This document shows positions 53,721-63,784 of a stretch of DNA of 64,000 nt, piece by piece. Made by a program: the position numbers and the translations under genes. Under the pieces are notes generated by a model. The model was not told the origin of the DNA. It saw only the letters and a program-made list of their open reading frames with translations, and did no database searches. Source of the stretch: Streptomyces sp. DG1A-41. Its GTDB lineage: Bacteria; Actinomycetota; Actinomycetes; Streptomycetales; Streptomycetaceae. Location of the stretch: positions 5,169,001 to 5,233,000 of the forward strand of contig NZ_CP146350.1 of NCBI RefSeq assembly GCF_037055355.1, given 5' to 3'. How positions within the stretch are numbered: position 1 is the stretch's first letter; each line of letters starts with the position of its first letter.

Positions 53721-55123
53721 TGGTGGAAACCGGTGGCCGCGTCCTTGTCCCGGGTGAAGGGGCGCGGCTGCCGGCGCAGTTCCGGCAGCAGCCGTTCCAG
53801 GTCCTGGGCGAGCAGCTCGGCGAGGTCCGCCGAGAAGCCGTTGCGGCACACCACCCGCAGCACGGACAGGTCCTCCCGGTGCGGCGGGAAGGTGTACGCG
53901 GGCACCAGCCAGCCGCTCTCGCGCAGCCGCCGCGAGACGTCGAAGACGTCGTACGCCGTCACGTCCGGCGCGGTCGTGAAGGCGAACACCGGCAACTGCT
54001 CGCCCCGGGTCAGCAGCAGGAAGTCGCCCAGCGCCTCGATCCGCCGGGCGAGCCCCGTGGCCACGTCCCGCGCGGCCTGCTGCACGGCCCGGTAGCCGTC
54101 CCGGCCCAGCCGCAGGAACGTGTAGTACTGCGCCACGACCTGTGCGCCCGGCCGGGAGAAGTTCAGCGCGAACGTCGGCATGTCGCCGCCCAGGTAGTTC
54201 ACCCGGAACACCAGCTCCTCCGGCAGCGCGTCCGCGTCCCGCCACAGCGCCCAGCCGACGCCCGGGTAGACGAGGCCGTACTTGTGCCCCGAGGTGTTGA
54301 TCGACGCCACCCTCGGCAGCCGGAAGTCCCACACCAGGTCCTCGTCGAGGAACGGCGCGACCATGGCACCGGACGCCCCGTCGACATGCACGGGGATGTC
54401 GAGCCCGGTCCGCTCCTGCACCGCGTCCAGCGCCGCGCACAGCTCGGCGACCGGCTCGTAGGACCCGTCGAAGGTCGAGCCCAGGATGCCGACGACGCCG
54501 ATGGTGTTCTCGTCGCACAGCTCGGCGGCGGCCTGCGGGTCCAGGTGGAACCGCTCACCCTCCATGGGGACCAGCCGGGCCTCCACCTCCCAGAAGTTGC
54601 AGAACTTCTCCCAGCAGACCTGCACGTTCACGCCCATCACCAGATTGGGCCGGGCTCCCGGGTACCGGTCGGCGTTGCGCCGCGCCCAGCGCCGCTTCAG
54701 CGCCATCCCGGCGAGCATGCACGCCTCGCTCGACCCGGTCGTCGAACAGCCCACGGCCGCCGCCGGGTCGGGCGCGTGCCACAGGTCGGCGAGCATCGCC
54801 ACGCACCGCCGCTCCAGCTCGGCCGTGCGCGGGTACTCGTCCTTGTCGATCATGTTCTTGTCCCGGCACTCCGCCATCAGCACTCCGGCCTCCGGCTCCA
54901 TCCAGGTGGTGACGAAGGTGGCTAGGTTCAGCCGCGCGTTGCCGTCCAGCATCAGCTCGTCGCGCACCAGCTGGTGGGCGGTCGCCGGTGCCATGGACTG
55001 GTCCGGGAGCCGGTGCGTGGGCGGGGCCTCGGCCATGTCGCCGACCGGGTTGGCGGGGCCGTAGAAGGGATTGACGGACAGGCGGCGTTCGCCGGGCCGG
55101 CGCGGGCCTTCGTTGAGCGGCAA
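53717..55123 (-). CDS. gad: Glutamate decarboxylase
   Basis: A 468-residue PLP enzyme. The PLP aspartate is in [11 protein letters not shown] and the PLP lysine in [28 protein letters not shown] and [20 protein letters not shown] are typical of GadA/GadB. It converts glutamate to GABA and consumes a proton. TTG start with GGAGG upstream. It lies 27 bases downstream of a ClC gene in the same direction, a pairing expected for acid resistance. Confidence 0.95.
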   Translation of the reverse strand: MPLNEGPRRPGERRLSVNPFYGPANPVGDMAEAPPTHRLPDQSMAPATAHQLVRDELMLDGNARLNLATFVTTWMEPEAGVLMAECRDKNMIDKDEYPRTAELERRCVAMLADLWHAPDPAAAVGCSTTGSSEACMLAGMALKRRWARRNADRYPGARPNLVMGVNVQVCWEKFCNFWEVEARLVPMEGERFHLDPQAAAELCDENTIGVVGILGSTFDGSYEPVAELCAALDAVQERTGLDIPVHVDGASGAMVAPFLDEDLVWDFRLPRVASINTSGHKYGLVYPGVGWALWRDADALPEELVFRVNYLGGDMPTFALNFSRPGAQVVAQYYTFLRLGRDGYRAVQQAARDVATGLARRIEALGDFLLLTRGEQLPVFAFTTAPDVTAYDVFDVSRRLRESGWLVPAYTFPPHREDLSVLRVVCRNGFSADLAELLAQDLERLLPELRRQPRPFTRDKDAATGFHH

Positions 55124-55150
55124 GGGAGCCTCCAGGGGGTCGAGAGGGGG

Positions 55151-56443
55151 TCAGCGGACGGGCGTGCCGTCCGGGTGGAGCTGCATCTGCGGCCGGCCGG
55201 TGACCAGCAGCCAGGCCGGCAACGAGGCGACGCAGAGCAGGGCGAGGATCCCCGGCGAGGCGACCAGCACCGCGGCGACGAAGAGGCTGATCCAGCCCTG
55301 CCGGGTGATGGCCAGCAGCATCCCGAGCACACCGGCGGACACACCCACGGCGGGATGCACGCCGGACACCAGGGCGTGCGCGCACAGACCGAGGGCGGTG
55401 CCGGCGAACACGGCCGGGAAGATGCGCCCGCCGCGGAAACCGCAGGACGCGGCGACGAGCAGCGCGGCCAGTTTCACCACCGTCAGGACGGCGAACTCCC
55501 CGGCCGACCGGCCGTCCGGGTCGTGCGCCAGCTCGGCCATCTCGTCGAGCCCCTTGAACAGCGTCAGATGGCCGCCCAGGGCCGCGAGACAGCCCAGCAC
55601 GGCCCCGCCCGCCGGGAGCATCAGCATCGGGTGCCGCAGCCGGCGGAAGGCACCGTGGACGTACGGGAAGGCGCGCACGGCGCACAGGCCGAGCAGCGCA
55701 CCGGCGGCGGCGACCACGAGCGCCGCGGCGAGGTCGGCCCACCCGGGCCGGCCGAAGGACGGCAGGTCCAGGTCGAAGCTCGGGTGGTCGACGAGGGTCG
55801 CGGTCAGGGCACCGGCCGCGGCGGCGGTCAGCGGCGCGAACAGGTTGTCCCACAGCAGCCCGCGCGTCTCCTGCCGGGCCAGCACCTCGGAGATCACCAG
55901 GGCCGCGGCCACGGGCGTGCCGAACAGGGCGCCGATCGTCGCCGCCTCCGCCAGCGCCGGCCAGATCCGGCCCGGCGCCCGGGGGAGGGCCCGGCCGCCC
56001 AGCCAGACCGCCAGGCCGACGTTCACGGCGATGATGGGGTTCTCGGGGCCCAGGCTCGGCCCGCCGGCCAGCATCAGCGCGGTCGCCAGCAGCAGCCCCG
56101 GCAGCACGGCGGGCGGCAGGACCGGGGCGTCCAGCCCGACCGTGGCCGGATCGGGGCCCGCGTGACCCGGCACCTTCCACACCACCAGCCCGACCGCGAC
56201 CCCGGTCGCGACGAGCATCACCACCATCCACGCCACCGAGTACCGGCCGACCCCGAGCGCGTCCGGTACGGTCCGCCACAGCACGCCCTGGAGCTTCTCG
56301 GCGGCGACTTCCACCGCCACCAGCAGCAGGCTGGACACCACGCCCACGGCCAGTGCGGGCAGGATCGAGGGCAACAGGGCGCGGGCGGGAGCCGCGGGGG
56401 TGACGGAGGGCGCCTGCCGCGCGGAGTCCTGGACCACGGGCAC
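55151..56443 (-). CDS. ClC-family chloride channel/antiporter
   Basis: A 430-residue protein with about ten hydrophobic helices. The ion-binding loops are recognisable: GPSLGPENP (GxxGxEGP-like, with asparagine after glutamate) and GFRGGRIFPAVFAG. In enterobacteria a Cl-/H+ antiporter supports glutamate-dependent acid resistance; the gad neighbour suggests the same partnership. The start is uncertain: GTG 56443 or 56437, since bases 56444-56480 are AT-rich and promoter-like; GTG 56479 is also in frame. Confidence 0.85.
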   Translation of the reverse strand: MPVVQDSARQAPSVTPAAPARALLPSILPALAVGVVSSLLLVAVEVAAEKLQGVLWRTVPDALGVGRYSVAWMVVMLVATGVAVGLVVWKVPGHAGPDPATVGLDAPVLPPAVLPGLLLATALMLAGGPSLGPENPIIAVNVGLAVWLGGRALPRAPGRIWPALAEAATIGALFGTPVAAALVISEVLARQETRGLLWDNLFAPLTAAAAGALTATLVDHPSFDLDLPSFGRPGWADLAAALVVAAAGALLGLCAVRAFPYVHGAFRRLRHPMLMLPAGGAVLGCLAALGGHLTLFKGLDEMAELAHDPDGRSAGEFAVLTVVKLAALLVAASCGFRGGRIFPAVFAGTALGLCAHALVSGVHPAVGVSAGVLGMLLAITRQGWISLFVAAVLVASPGILALLCVASLPAWLLVTGRPQMQLHPDGTPVR

Positions 56444-56631
56444 ACGATAAACGGGCCAAAAGGGACAAACAGGAAACACGCCTGCGTCTCACGTGGCGTG
56501 AGGCCCACCGTGAAGCATCTCGGGTGGTCGCCGGTAAACGCGCCAAGTGAAAGGAGCGCGCTTGACTTTCGCCGGTCCGCTTGATTTCCCCCGCAATGCG
56601 ATGACCGCCCGCTCGCCGGTCAATCATCGTC

Positions 56632-57069
56632 TACCGGCGAGGGAAGCGGGCGGAGCGGACGCGGGTTCTCGACGGCGTCTCGTTCAGCGTGCCGGCGCGC
56701 GGGCTGACGGCGGTGGTCGGGCCTTCGGGCGCGGGCAAGACCACCATGTTCCAGCTGATCGAACGCTTCTACCCGGTGGACGGCGGCAGCGTTCTGCTCA
56801 GCGGGCGGAACATCGAGGCGCTGCCCCTCGACACGGTCCGCGGGCTGGTGGGCTACGTCCAGCAGGACAGCGCGGCCATGCGCGGCACCGTCCGGGAGAA
56901 CCTGACCTACGCCCATCCCCACGCCGGCGACGACGCCATCCGGGAGGCGGTGGAGATGGCCGGCCTCAGCCCGGAAGACCGGCACATCGAACCCGTCCTC
57001 GTCTCCATGGCATTCCCTCAGGAGGGAGACGTCACCCCCGCCGAGGCGCCGTCCCGGCTGGCCGCATAG
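56632..57069 (+). pseudogene. ABC exporter ATPase fragment (linaridin-type locus?)
   Basis: The reading starts abruptly at YRRGKRAERTRVLDGVSF, then Walker A VVGPSGAGKTT, FQLIERFYPVDGG, the Q-loop GYVQQDSAAMRG and RENLTYAHPHAGDD. It ends after AVEMAGLSPEDR without LSGGQ, Walker B or H-loop. The membrane domain expected before it is absent. This is part of a half-transporter ATPase of the type found beside RiPP precursors. Bases 57070-57198 hold a short stretch readable as INPLDWKLL that resembles a quinone oxidoreductase start, and no complete gene. Confidence 0.7.
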
Positions 57070-57198
57070 CGCGTCGATCAACCCCCTCGACTGGAAGCTG
57101 CTCACTCACTCGGCACCCTCGTGCCGCGTGAGTCCGCGCCCTCCCGCCGAACGACTGGAGGACTCGCTCTGAGCTTTTCCGAGAGAAGGAGGACAGCA

Positions 57199-57380
57199 AT
57201 GTCTGTTGTGGCTGACTTCGCCAACACCGAGCTGGCCGACGTGCCCCCGGGCCGTTTCGGCAACGAGGCGACCCGACCATGCTCACCCCGACGGCCACCC
57301 TCGCCACCCCTGAGGGCGTCGCCGTGACCGCCGCGACCGCGTACGCGTTCAACGAGGTCACGAACGACCTCGCGGGCTGA
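57199..57380 (+). CDS. Linaridin-like RiPP precursor peptide, one-base frameshift
   Basis: A strong AAGGAGG site precedes ATG 57199. The first frame reads MSVVADFANTELADVPPGRF and then GNEATRP. One extra C at 57277-57278 joins it to MLTPTATLATPEG, then VAVTAATAYAFNEVTNDLAG and a stop, giving a 60-residue peptide. The leader motif DFANTEL resembles DFANTVL in the cypemycin precursor CypA, and the Thr/Pro/Ala-rich second half resembles linaridin cores, whose threonines become dehydrobutyrines. There is no C-terminal cysteine, so no aminovinyl-cysteine ring is expected. As written, the gene encodes only a 42-residue product. Confidence 0.5.
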
Positions 57381-57519
57381 ACCATCGGCCGGCAGGTGAT
57401 GCTGACCGGCATCGCCGGCTCCGCCCGATGAAAGACGCGGCGGTACGCCCGATACGCATACCGTGCCGCCGCTTTCCGTATCCACCGTACTCGCATCACA
57501 CCATCGGGAGCACTCATCC

Positions 57520-58349
57520 ATGTTCCTCAGCGCTCCGCCCGAGGTCACGGCACGCCGAGTGGCTTCGCTGGGTACGCTGGTCTCCGCACTGGAAATGCTG
57601 AGCCAGACGCGTAAGTTCGAAGACGGCGAAATGCTGAGCGGCCAATTGGCCAACATGCGCCCCAAGTTCGCCAAGCGTTTCCCCCGGCTGACGCGCGCCC
57701 TCGAATCCGGCAGGCGGCGGTCACCCTGTACGGGGTACAGGCGGGTGCTTCCGCCGCCACGCTGATCTGGGGTCACAAGCGCGGAGTGCGCACGGCGGGC
57801 AGTGCCGTTCTGGCGGTGACGGGCGCGGCCGGACGACTGCGCTCCCCCTTCGGCGGCGACGGCGCCGACCAGCTCCAGCAAGTGATCAACATCGTCCTTG
57901 CCTCGACCGGCACCTTCAAGGACCGCGAGAAGGCCCGCGACGTGGCCATGCGCGCGCTGGCTCTGGAGACGACCATCTCCTACATCGCGTCCGGCGTGGT
58001 CAAGCTCGTTTCCCCGGTCTGGCTCAGCGGAGAGGCGTTCAGCGGAGTCATCCGTACGCGCAACTACGGGGACGAGCGTGTCTACCGGCTCGTGTACAAG
58101 TACCCGATGGCGGGAAAGCTCGTGACCTGGGGAACGATCGCCGCAGAGTCTCGTTCCCGCTGGTCTTCGTGCTGCCCGGGCCCGCGGCGAAGGCGTTTCT
58201 CGGCTCGATGACGCTGTTCCACCTGGGGATCGGCCAGTTTCATGGGCCTCAACCGCTTTGTGCTGGCCTTCGGCGCCACTCACCCGGCGCTTCTCTACGT
58301 CTTCGCCCAGAACGACAAGCGCGCGGAGCCGGCCCGTCACGAGGGGTGA
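57520..58349 (+). CDS. HTTM-type membrane protein, linaridin-cluster-like, multiply frameshifted
   Basis: Joined across three shifts this gives about 277 residues. The N-terminal soluble part has FEDGEMLSGQLANMRPKF. Then come LYGVQAGASAATLIWG and membrane segments with the HTTM pattern: ETTISYIASGVVKLVSPVW, SGEAFSGVIRTRNYGDERVY, ESLFPLVFVLPGPAAKAF and FMGLNRFVLAFGATHPALL. HTTM/VKOR-like membrane proteins are standard members of linaridin clusters. Shifts: a missing base near 57711 (GGC/CAG), another near 58150, and an extra T in 58238-58240. GGGAG precedes ATG 57520. Either decayed or affected by sequence errors. Confidence 0.6.
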
Positions 58350-58370
58350 CGCCGAGGGCGTACGAGCGGG

Positions 58371-58736
58371 TTACTCGAGCTCGATCACCACGGCCGTGCC
58401 GTACGCGCACACCTCCGTGCCGACGTCCGCCGCCTCCGTCACGTCGAAGCGGAACGCGAGCACACCGTTGGCACCACGCGCGCGTGCCTGTTCGACGAGT
58501 CGCTCCATGGCCTGGTTGCGGGTCTGCACGAGCGTCTTGGTGAGACCGCGCAGCTCACCGCCGACCATCGACTTCAGCCCGGCGCCGATCTGGCTCCCCA
58601 GGTGCCGGGACCGGACGGTCAGGCCGAAGACCTCGCCGAGCACCTCCCGCACGCGGTGGCCGGGTACGTCGTTCGTGGTGACGACGAGGACGTCGGGCTG
58701 GGGGCCCTGTCCACCGCCGTATTCATCGATGCCCAT
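58371..58736 (-). CDS. YbjQ/UPF0145 family protein
   Basis: A 121-residue protein. VLVVTTNDVPGHRVREVLG, QIGAGLKSMVGGELRGLTK and MERLVEQARARGANGVLAFRFD follow the YbjQ pattern, which folds as a small pentameric beta barrel with helices. Function unknown. ATG 58736; it is divergent from dedA. Confidence 0.88.
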   Translation of the reverse strand: MGIDEYGGGQGPQPDVLVVTTNDVPGHRVREVLGEVFGLTVRSRHLGSQIGAGLKSMVGGELRGLTKTLVQTRNQAMERLVEQARARGANGVLAFRFDVTEAADVGTEVCAYGTAVVIELE

Positions 58737-58871
58737 GGCACACAGCTTTGACCGGGACGGCTCACAGTGCATCCTGAGTACGCCCATGGAACCTGGGCCA
58801 TGACGGCCGCGTTGATACTTTGAAGCAGTCAGCCCCAGCCCGTACCCCTCAGCAGCAGGAGCCACATCCCC

Positions 58872-59747
58872 GTGACCACGCTTGCGCTCGGCCCCGAGTG
58901 GCTCAGCCCGGACTACCTGATCTCGACGTTCAGCCTGCCCGGCATCCTGCTCATCGTCTTCGCGGAGTCCGGGCTCTTCGCGTTCCTGCCCGGCGACTCC
59001 CTGCTGTTCACGGCGGGTCTCTTCGTGGCCGAGGGCACCTACATCACACAGCCCCTGTGGCTGGTCTGCACGCTGATCGTGATCGCCGCCGTCGTCGGCG
59101 ACCAAGTGGGCTACATGATCGGCAAATTCCTGGGCCCGAAGCTCTTCAACCGTCCCGACTCCAAGCTCTTCAAGCAGGAGAACCTGGAAAAAGCCCACGA
59201 GTTCATGGAGAGGTACGGCCCCAAGGCGATCGTCCTGGCCCGCTTCGTCCCGATCGTGCGCACCTTCGCCCCCATCGTGGCCGGTGCCGGCCGTATGAAG
59301 TACCGCACGTTCTTCACGTACAACATCATCGGCGGCATCGCCTGGGGCACGGGTGTCACGGTCGCCGGCTACTGGCTCGGCCAGATCGACTTCATCAAGA
59401 AGAACGTCGAGTCGATCCTCATCCTGATCGTCCTGCTCTCCATCGTCCCGATCATCATCGAGTACCTCCGCGACCGCTCCAAGAGGAAGCGCGCGGCGTC
59501 CGAGACCCCGGCGGCCCAGCCCTACCCCCCGGTCATGGACGACGCGACGACCCAGCTCCGCCGCATCACCCCGGACGACCAGCCCCACCAGCAGCAGCCG
59601 CAGCAGCCCCCGTACGGCAACCAGAACGGCTACAACGACCAGCAGTACTACGGCCAGTACCCCCAGAGCCCGGGCTACGGCCACCAGCAGCCGTACGGCA
59701 CCCGGCAGGGCGGGGGCGGCCAGCCCCCTTACAACGGCGGCTACTGA
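58872..59747 (+). CDS. DedA-family membrane protein
   Basis: A 291-residue protein. The SNARE-associated/VTT core covers residues 1-210: FAESGLFAFLPGDSLLFTAG, GDQVGYMIGKFLG, and ARFVPIVRTFAPIVAGAGRM with the functional arginines. These proteins are linked to lipid carrier flipping and membrane energetics. The last 75 residues form an unusual soluble tail rich in Gln, Pro, Tyr and Gly (YGQYPQSPGYGHQQPYG). GTG start. Confidence 0.9.
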   Translation: MTTLALGPEWLSPDYLISTFSLPGILLIVFAESGLFAFLPGDSLLFTAGLFVAEGTYITQPLWLVCTLIVIAAVVGDQVGYMIGKFLGPKLFNRPDSKLFKQENLEKAHEFMERYGPKAIVLARFVPIVRTFAPIVAGAGRMKYRTFFTYNIIGGIAWGTGVTVAGYWLGQIDFIKKNVESILILIVLLSIVPIIIEYLRDRSKRKRAASETPAAQPYPPVMDDATTQLRRITPDDQPHQQQPQQPPYGNQNGYNDQQYYGQYPQSPGYGHQQPYGTRQGGGGQPPYNGGY

Positions 59748-59780
59748 CAAGCCACGCACGACCGGCAGCCGCGGACGGAG

Positions 59781-59810
59781 CTAGGGCCTGATCCGAACGA
59801 CAGGCCCTAG
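59781..59810. terminator. Convergent terminator of dedA and thrE
   Basis: CTAGGGCCTG / CAGGCCCTAG, a perfect 10-bp stem with a 10-nt loop. The thrE stop codon lies within the right arm, so the hairpin serves both directions. Confidence 0.75.
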
Positions 59811-61504
59811 AACCCCCTGGTCCGCTTGGCGGCCCGTCGCTTCTCCGCAGACCCGATCCGCAGGAACATCCGCGAGATCTCGGACCCCAGATTCACCCCG
59901 ATGGCGATCGCCATGGCCAGAGCCACCGCCTTGGACAGCGACACCAGCCCCGCGTCCACCTTGTTCTGCGCGATCGCCAGCAGCCCGAAGTACGTCGCGG
60001 AACCCGGCAGCAACGGCCCGATCGCCGCGGTCGTGTACGGCAGGGCCGAAGCGAACTGATACCGGGACAACAGCTGCCCGAACAACCCCACCAGCCCCGC
60101 CGCCGCCGCCGTGGACGCCACCGGCGAGATGTCCCCCGCATAGTGCATCGCGCCGTACACGGTCCACGCGACACCCCCGTTCAGCGTCACCCACACCACG
60201 GTGGATCGTTCCTGCTGAAGCAGCACCGCGAAGGCCAGCGACAACAGCATCGACGCGCCGATCAGCAGCACCGGATCGTCGGAGACCCCGAGCGCCGCGT
60301 CCGGGTCCAGCCGGGCCCCCAGCTGCACGCCGAAGTACAGCACCAGCAGTACACCCGCGACGATGCCCACGAAGAAGTACAGGACCTCCAGCAGCCGCGC
60401 CGACGCGGTGATGTAGAAGCCGGTCAGCCCGTCCTGCACCCCAGCCACCAGCGCCCGCCCGGGCAGCAGCGCGAACAGCCCACCGGTGATCACCGCGGAG
60501 GCCTTCACATCCACATGGCTGAGCGTCAGCGCGACCCCGATCGCGGCCGGCGGCGTCGCGGCCACCGTGAACTGGTAGAACTCCGGCAGCCCGCGCCCCG
60601 CGCACAGCCACGCCAGCCGGTCGCCGAGCATCGCGCCCAGCGCGGCCGCGACGAACACGATCAGATCACCGCCGACGAGCACGGAGGCCGCACCCGCCAG
60701 CAGACCGCTCGCGCCGGTCAGCGCCCAGCCGGGGTAGGGGTGCCGGTTACGGCGGATCTCGGCGAGCCGCCGGTAGGCCTCCTCCAGGGAGACCGCCGTC
60801 TCGTCGTCGCTGAGATCGTCCACCAGCTGGTACACGGCCGCCAGCCGCGTGTAGTCGGTGCCTCTGCGGCGCACGGTCCGCGACGCCGTGACCGGGTCGT
60901 CGACGAGCGACGGCTGGTACGAGATCGCCAGCAGCGTGAAGGTGACGTTGGGCTCGCATCGGTCCAGGCCGTACGACCGGCAGACGGCGAACATGGCCGC
61001 CTCCACGTCCTCGGCGCCCTCACCGCCCGCGAGCAGCAACTCGCCGATACGCAGCGTCAGGTCGAGCACGCGCGGCACGGCGGGCCCCGAGTCGTCGCCG
61101 CCGCGCTGGCTCGGCTCCGGCGCCGGCCGCTCCGCCACCGGCATGCGCAGCATGGTGCGCATCCGGTCCTGCCAGGGCACGTCCTTGGTCAGGCTGACCA
61201 CGGGGATCCCGCTCGGCGGGGTGAACGCCGACGGGGCGTGCTTCGCGCTGTACGTGCTCGGCGGTGTGAACGCCGACCCCTCCGGCTCCGCCGAGGGCAC
61301 CTGCGAGACGTCCAGCCCCTCCGGCAGGGCGAACTCGGACGTCGCCTCGGACTCCGTACCGGTCACCCTGGGGACGGCGAGGCCCTCGGGGATCGCGAAC
61401 TCCGACGTCGTCGACATGTCCCCGTCGACGGCGGCCCCCGCCGGAGGCAGGAACATGCTCCTCGCCTCGTCCGACTTGGGCTTGCGGTCCTCCGCGTCCG
61501 TCAC
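59807..61504 (-). CDS. Threonine/serine exporter, ThrE family
   Basis: A 565-residue protein. A hydrophilic N-terminal region of about 140 residues includes near-repeats SEFAIPEGLAV / SEFALPEGLDV and SAFTPPSTY / SAFTPPSGI. It is followed by the ThrE cytoplasmic domain (LRIGELLLAGGEGAEDVEAAM, a hydrolase-like motif) and ten hydrophobic helices covering DUF1212 and DUF3815. It exports threonine and serine. GTG 61504 follows GGGAG at nine bases; GTG 61528 is the alternative. Confidence 0.88.
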   Translation of the reverse strand: MTDAEDRKPKSDEARSMFLPPAGAAVDGDMSTTSEFAIPEGLAVPRVTGTESEATSEFALPEGLDVSQVPSAEPEGSAFTPPSTYSAKHAPSAFTPPSGIPVVSLTKDVPWQDRMRTMLRMPVAERPAPEPSQRGGDDSGPAVPRVLDLTLRIGELLLAGGEGAEDVEAAMFAVCRSYGLDRCEPNVTFTLLAISYQPSLVDDPVTASRTVRRRGTDYTRLAAVYQLVDDLSDDETAVSLEEAYRRLAEIRRNRHPYPGWALTGASGLLAGAASVLVGGDLIVFVAAALGAMLGDRLAWLCAGRGLPEFYQFTVAATPPAAIGVALTLSHVDVKASAVITGGLFALLPGRALVAGVQDGLTGFYITASARLLEVLYFFVGIVAGVLLVLYFGVQLGARLDPDAALGVSDDPVLLIGASMLLSLAFAVLLQQERSTVVWVTLNGGVAWTVYGAMHYAGDISPVASTAAAAGLVGLFGQLLSRYQFASALPYTTAAIGPLLPGSATYFGLLAIAQNKVDAGLVSLSKAVALAMAIAIGVNLGSEISRMFLRIGSAEKRRAAKRTRGF

Positions 61505-61630
61505 TGCCTGGCGCTCCCTGTACGACACTGCACGTCAGCCTCAGTACCCGTCAGCCCTTCAGTATGCGCACACACGGACGAACGGGCCGCACGCGCAGGC
61601 GTGCGGCCCGATGGCATCAGAGGGTTGGGG

Positions 61631-62122
61631 TCAGTGACCGCCCTGCTCCTTGAAGCGCTTGTAGGACCGCTCGATCTCAACCTCGGCGTCCGTACGGCCC
61701 ACCCAGTTGGCGCCTTCGACGGACTTGCCCGGCTCCAGGTCCTTGTAGACCTCGAAGAAGTGCTGGATCTCCAGGCGGTCGAACTCCGACACGTGGTGGA
61801 TGTCCCGCAGGTGCTCCACACGCGGGTCCGTCGCCGGCACGCACAGCAGCTTGTCGTCGCCACCGGCCTCGTCCGTCATCCGGAACATGCCGATCGCCCG
61901 GCACTTGATGAGGCAGCCCGGGAAGGTCGGCTCGTCCAGGATGACCAGCGCGTCCAGCGGGTCGCCGTCCTCGCCGAGGGTGTTCTCGACGAAGCCGTAG
62001 TCGGTCGGGTAGGCGGTCGAGGTGAAGAGTCGCCGGTCCAGGCGGATACGACCGGTCTCGTGGTCCACCTCGTACTTGTTGCGCGAACCCTTCGGAATCT
62101 CGATCGTGACGTCGAACTCCAC
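61631..62122 (-). CDS. ppa: Soluble inorganic pyrophosphatase
   Basis: A 163-residue family I enzyme. [20 protein letters not shown] begins the fold and the signature is [13 protein letters not shown] with the three metal-binding aspartates; [11 protein letters not shown] is also conserved. It hydrolyses PPi in the cytoplasm. GTG 62122 with GGAGG eight bases upstream; an earlier ATG at 62146 lacks a site. It is divergent from dacB. Confidence 0.95.
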   Translation of the reverse strand: MEFDVTIEIPKGSRNKYEVDHETGRIRLDRRLFTSTAYPTDYGFVENTLGEDGDPLDALVILDEPTFPGCLIKCRAIGMFRMTDEAGGDDKLLCVPATDPRVEHLRDIHHVSEFDRLEIQHFFEVYKDLEPGKSVEGANWVGRTDAEVEIERSYKRFKEQGGH

Positions 62123-62201
62123 CGGTGGCTCCTCCATGATCAACACATAGTTCTGGTGGTTAAGTGTCCCTCACGCCGGTGTGTGATCGCGAAAGGGGCT
62201 G

Positions 62202-63781
62202 GTGGTCGTGCCGGAGCTGCGTCCTTGGCGGGCCGCGAGGCCGCATGTGGTGCGGATCGCGGGTGCCGTACGACGGCGGCTGGCCAGGGCCGCCGCGGCC
62301 GCGAAACCACGGGTCGCGCGGCTCGCCCGAGCCGGAAAACCGCAGGTCGCGCGGGTCACGCGGCCGAAGACCTGGCAGTACACCGCGGGCGCCACCACCG
62401 CCGGTCTCGCACTGGCCGCCGGTGTGGTGACCGCCGCCGGCCCTGGGACTCCTCGGGTCAGCGTACGGCCGAGCGGGACCGGGCCGCGGCCCTGGGCCGC
62501 GCGGGTGGCACAGATCACGGCCGCGTCCCCGGCGCGCCCGCGCAGCCCCGGCCCGCCCCCAGCGCGGGACCCGTGCTGACCGGCCTCGGCGGCGTCAGCA
62601 CCGTGAAGTCCGCCCCGGACGGCAAGGCCCTCGACAAGACCCTCGCGCCCCTTCTGAAGGACCCGGAACTCGGCCCCCGGCCGGCGGCGGCGGTCGTGGA
62701 CGTCACGACCGGCAGGCGCCTGTACGGCACGGGCTCGGACACCGCGCTCACCCCGGCCTCGACGACGAAGATCGCCACGGCCGTCGCCGCGCTGTCCGCG
62801 CTGGGCGCCGACCACCGCCTCACCACCCGCGCCGCGCTGGAACCCGACACGAAGGAAGTCGTCCTGGTCGGCGGCGGCGACCCCACCCTCACGGCCCGCG
62901 AGGCCTCCGACGGCTGGGCCAGCCTGCGCGCCCTGGCCGACCGGACGGCCGCGGCCCTGGTCCAGCGCGGCGTCCGCGACGTGACGCTCTCCTACGACAC
63001 CACCCTCTACGCGGGAACCCAGAAGCACCCGATCGGGGTCAATCCCAACCTCGCCCTCGTCAGCCCTCTGATGGCCGACGAGGGCCGCACGGACGACTCG
63101 ACCAGCGGCCCGGCCACCCGCGTGACCGACCCGGCCGCGGACGCGGCCCGCCGCTTCGGGGACCTCCTGAAGGCCCGCGGCATCAAGGCCACCGTCCCCG
63201 GCCCGTCGAAGGCCACGACCCGCGCGCAGATCCTGGCCACGGTCTCCTCGCCCCCGCTCTCGGCCCTCGTCGAACGGATGCTGACCCACAGCGACAACGA
63301 CATCGCCGAGGCCCTCGCCCGCCAGACGGCGATCGCCACGGGCCACCGGGCCGACTTCGCCGGCGCCGACCGGGCGATCAACGCCCGGCTCCGCAAGCTC
63401 GGCCTGCCCCTCAAGGGTGCCGCCTTCAAGGACGGCAGCGGCCTGAACCGCGCCGACAGACTGACGGCCGACCTGCTCACCGCCCTCCTGGCCAAGGCGG
63501 CCGACCCCGCGCACCCCGAACTCCGCCCGGCCCTCACCGGCCTTCCCGTCGCCGGCTTCACCGGTACCCTGACCACCCGCTACACGGACGGAGCAGCCGG
63601 CGTCGTCCGCGCCAAGACAGGCACCCTGACCGGCGTCAACACCCTCGCAGGCACGGTCGTCGACCAGGACGGCCGCCTGCTGGCCTTCGCCTTCATGGCC
63701 AACGACACCAGAAACCCGGCGGCGGCCCAGAAGGCCCTGGACAAGGCGGCAACGACGCTGGCGGCATGCGGCTGCCGGTAA
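62202..63781 (+). CDS. dacB: D-alanyl-D-alanine carboxypeptidase (PBP4/S13 type), frameshifted in this sequence
   Basis: About 526 residues when joined. A very basic cytoplasmic start (ARAAAAAKPRVARLARAGKP) precedes one membrane segment (AGATTAGLALAAGVVTAAG). In the second frame, the catalytic SxxK is PASTTKIATA, SxN is HSDNDIAEALA and KTG is RAKTGTLTGV. It trims peptidoglycan stem peptides outside the membrane. The frames meet at the C-run 62441-62443; one extra C gives AAGPWDSSGQRTAERD, as in relatives. Probably intact in the living strain. Confidence 0.82.
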
Positions 63782-63784
63782 CCA

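Noticed and set aside
60143..62440. Long plus-strand extension upstream of dacB
   Set aside because: It runs antisense through thrE and ppa. It is open only because it shares frame with dacB after the one-base loss.
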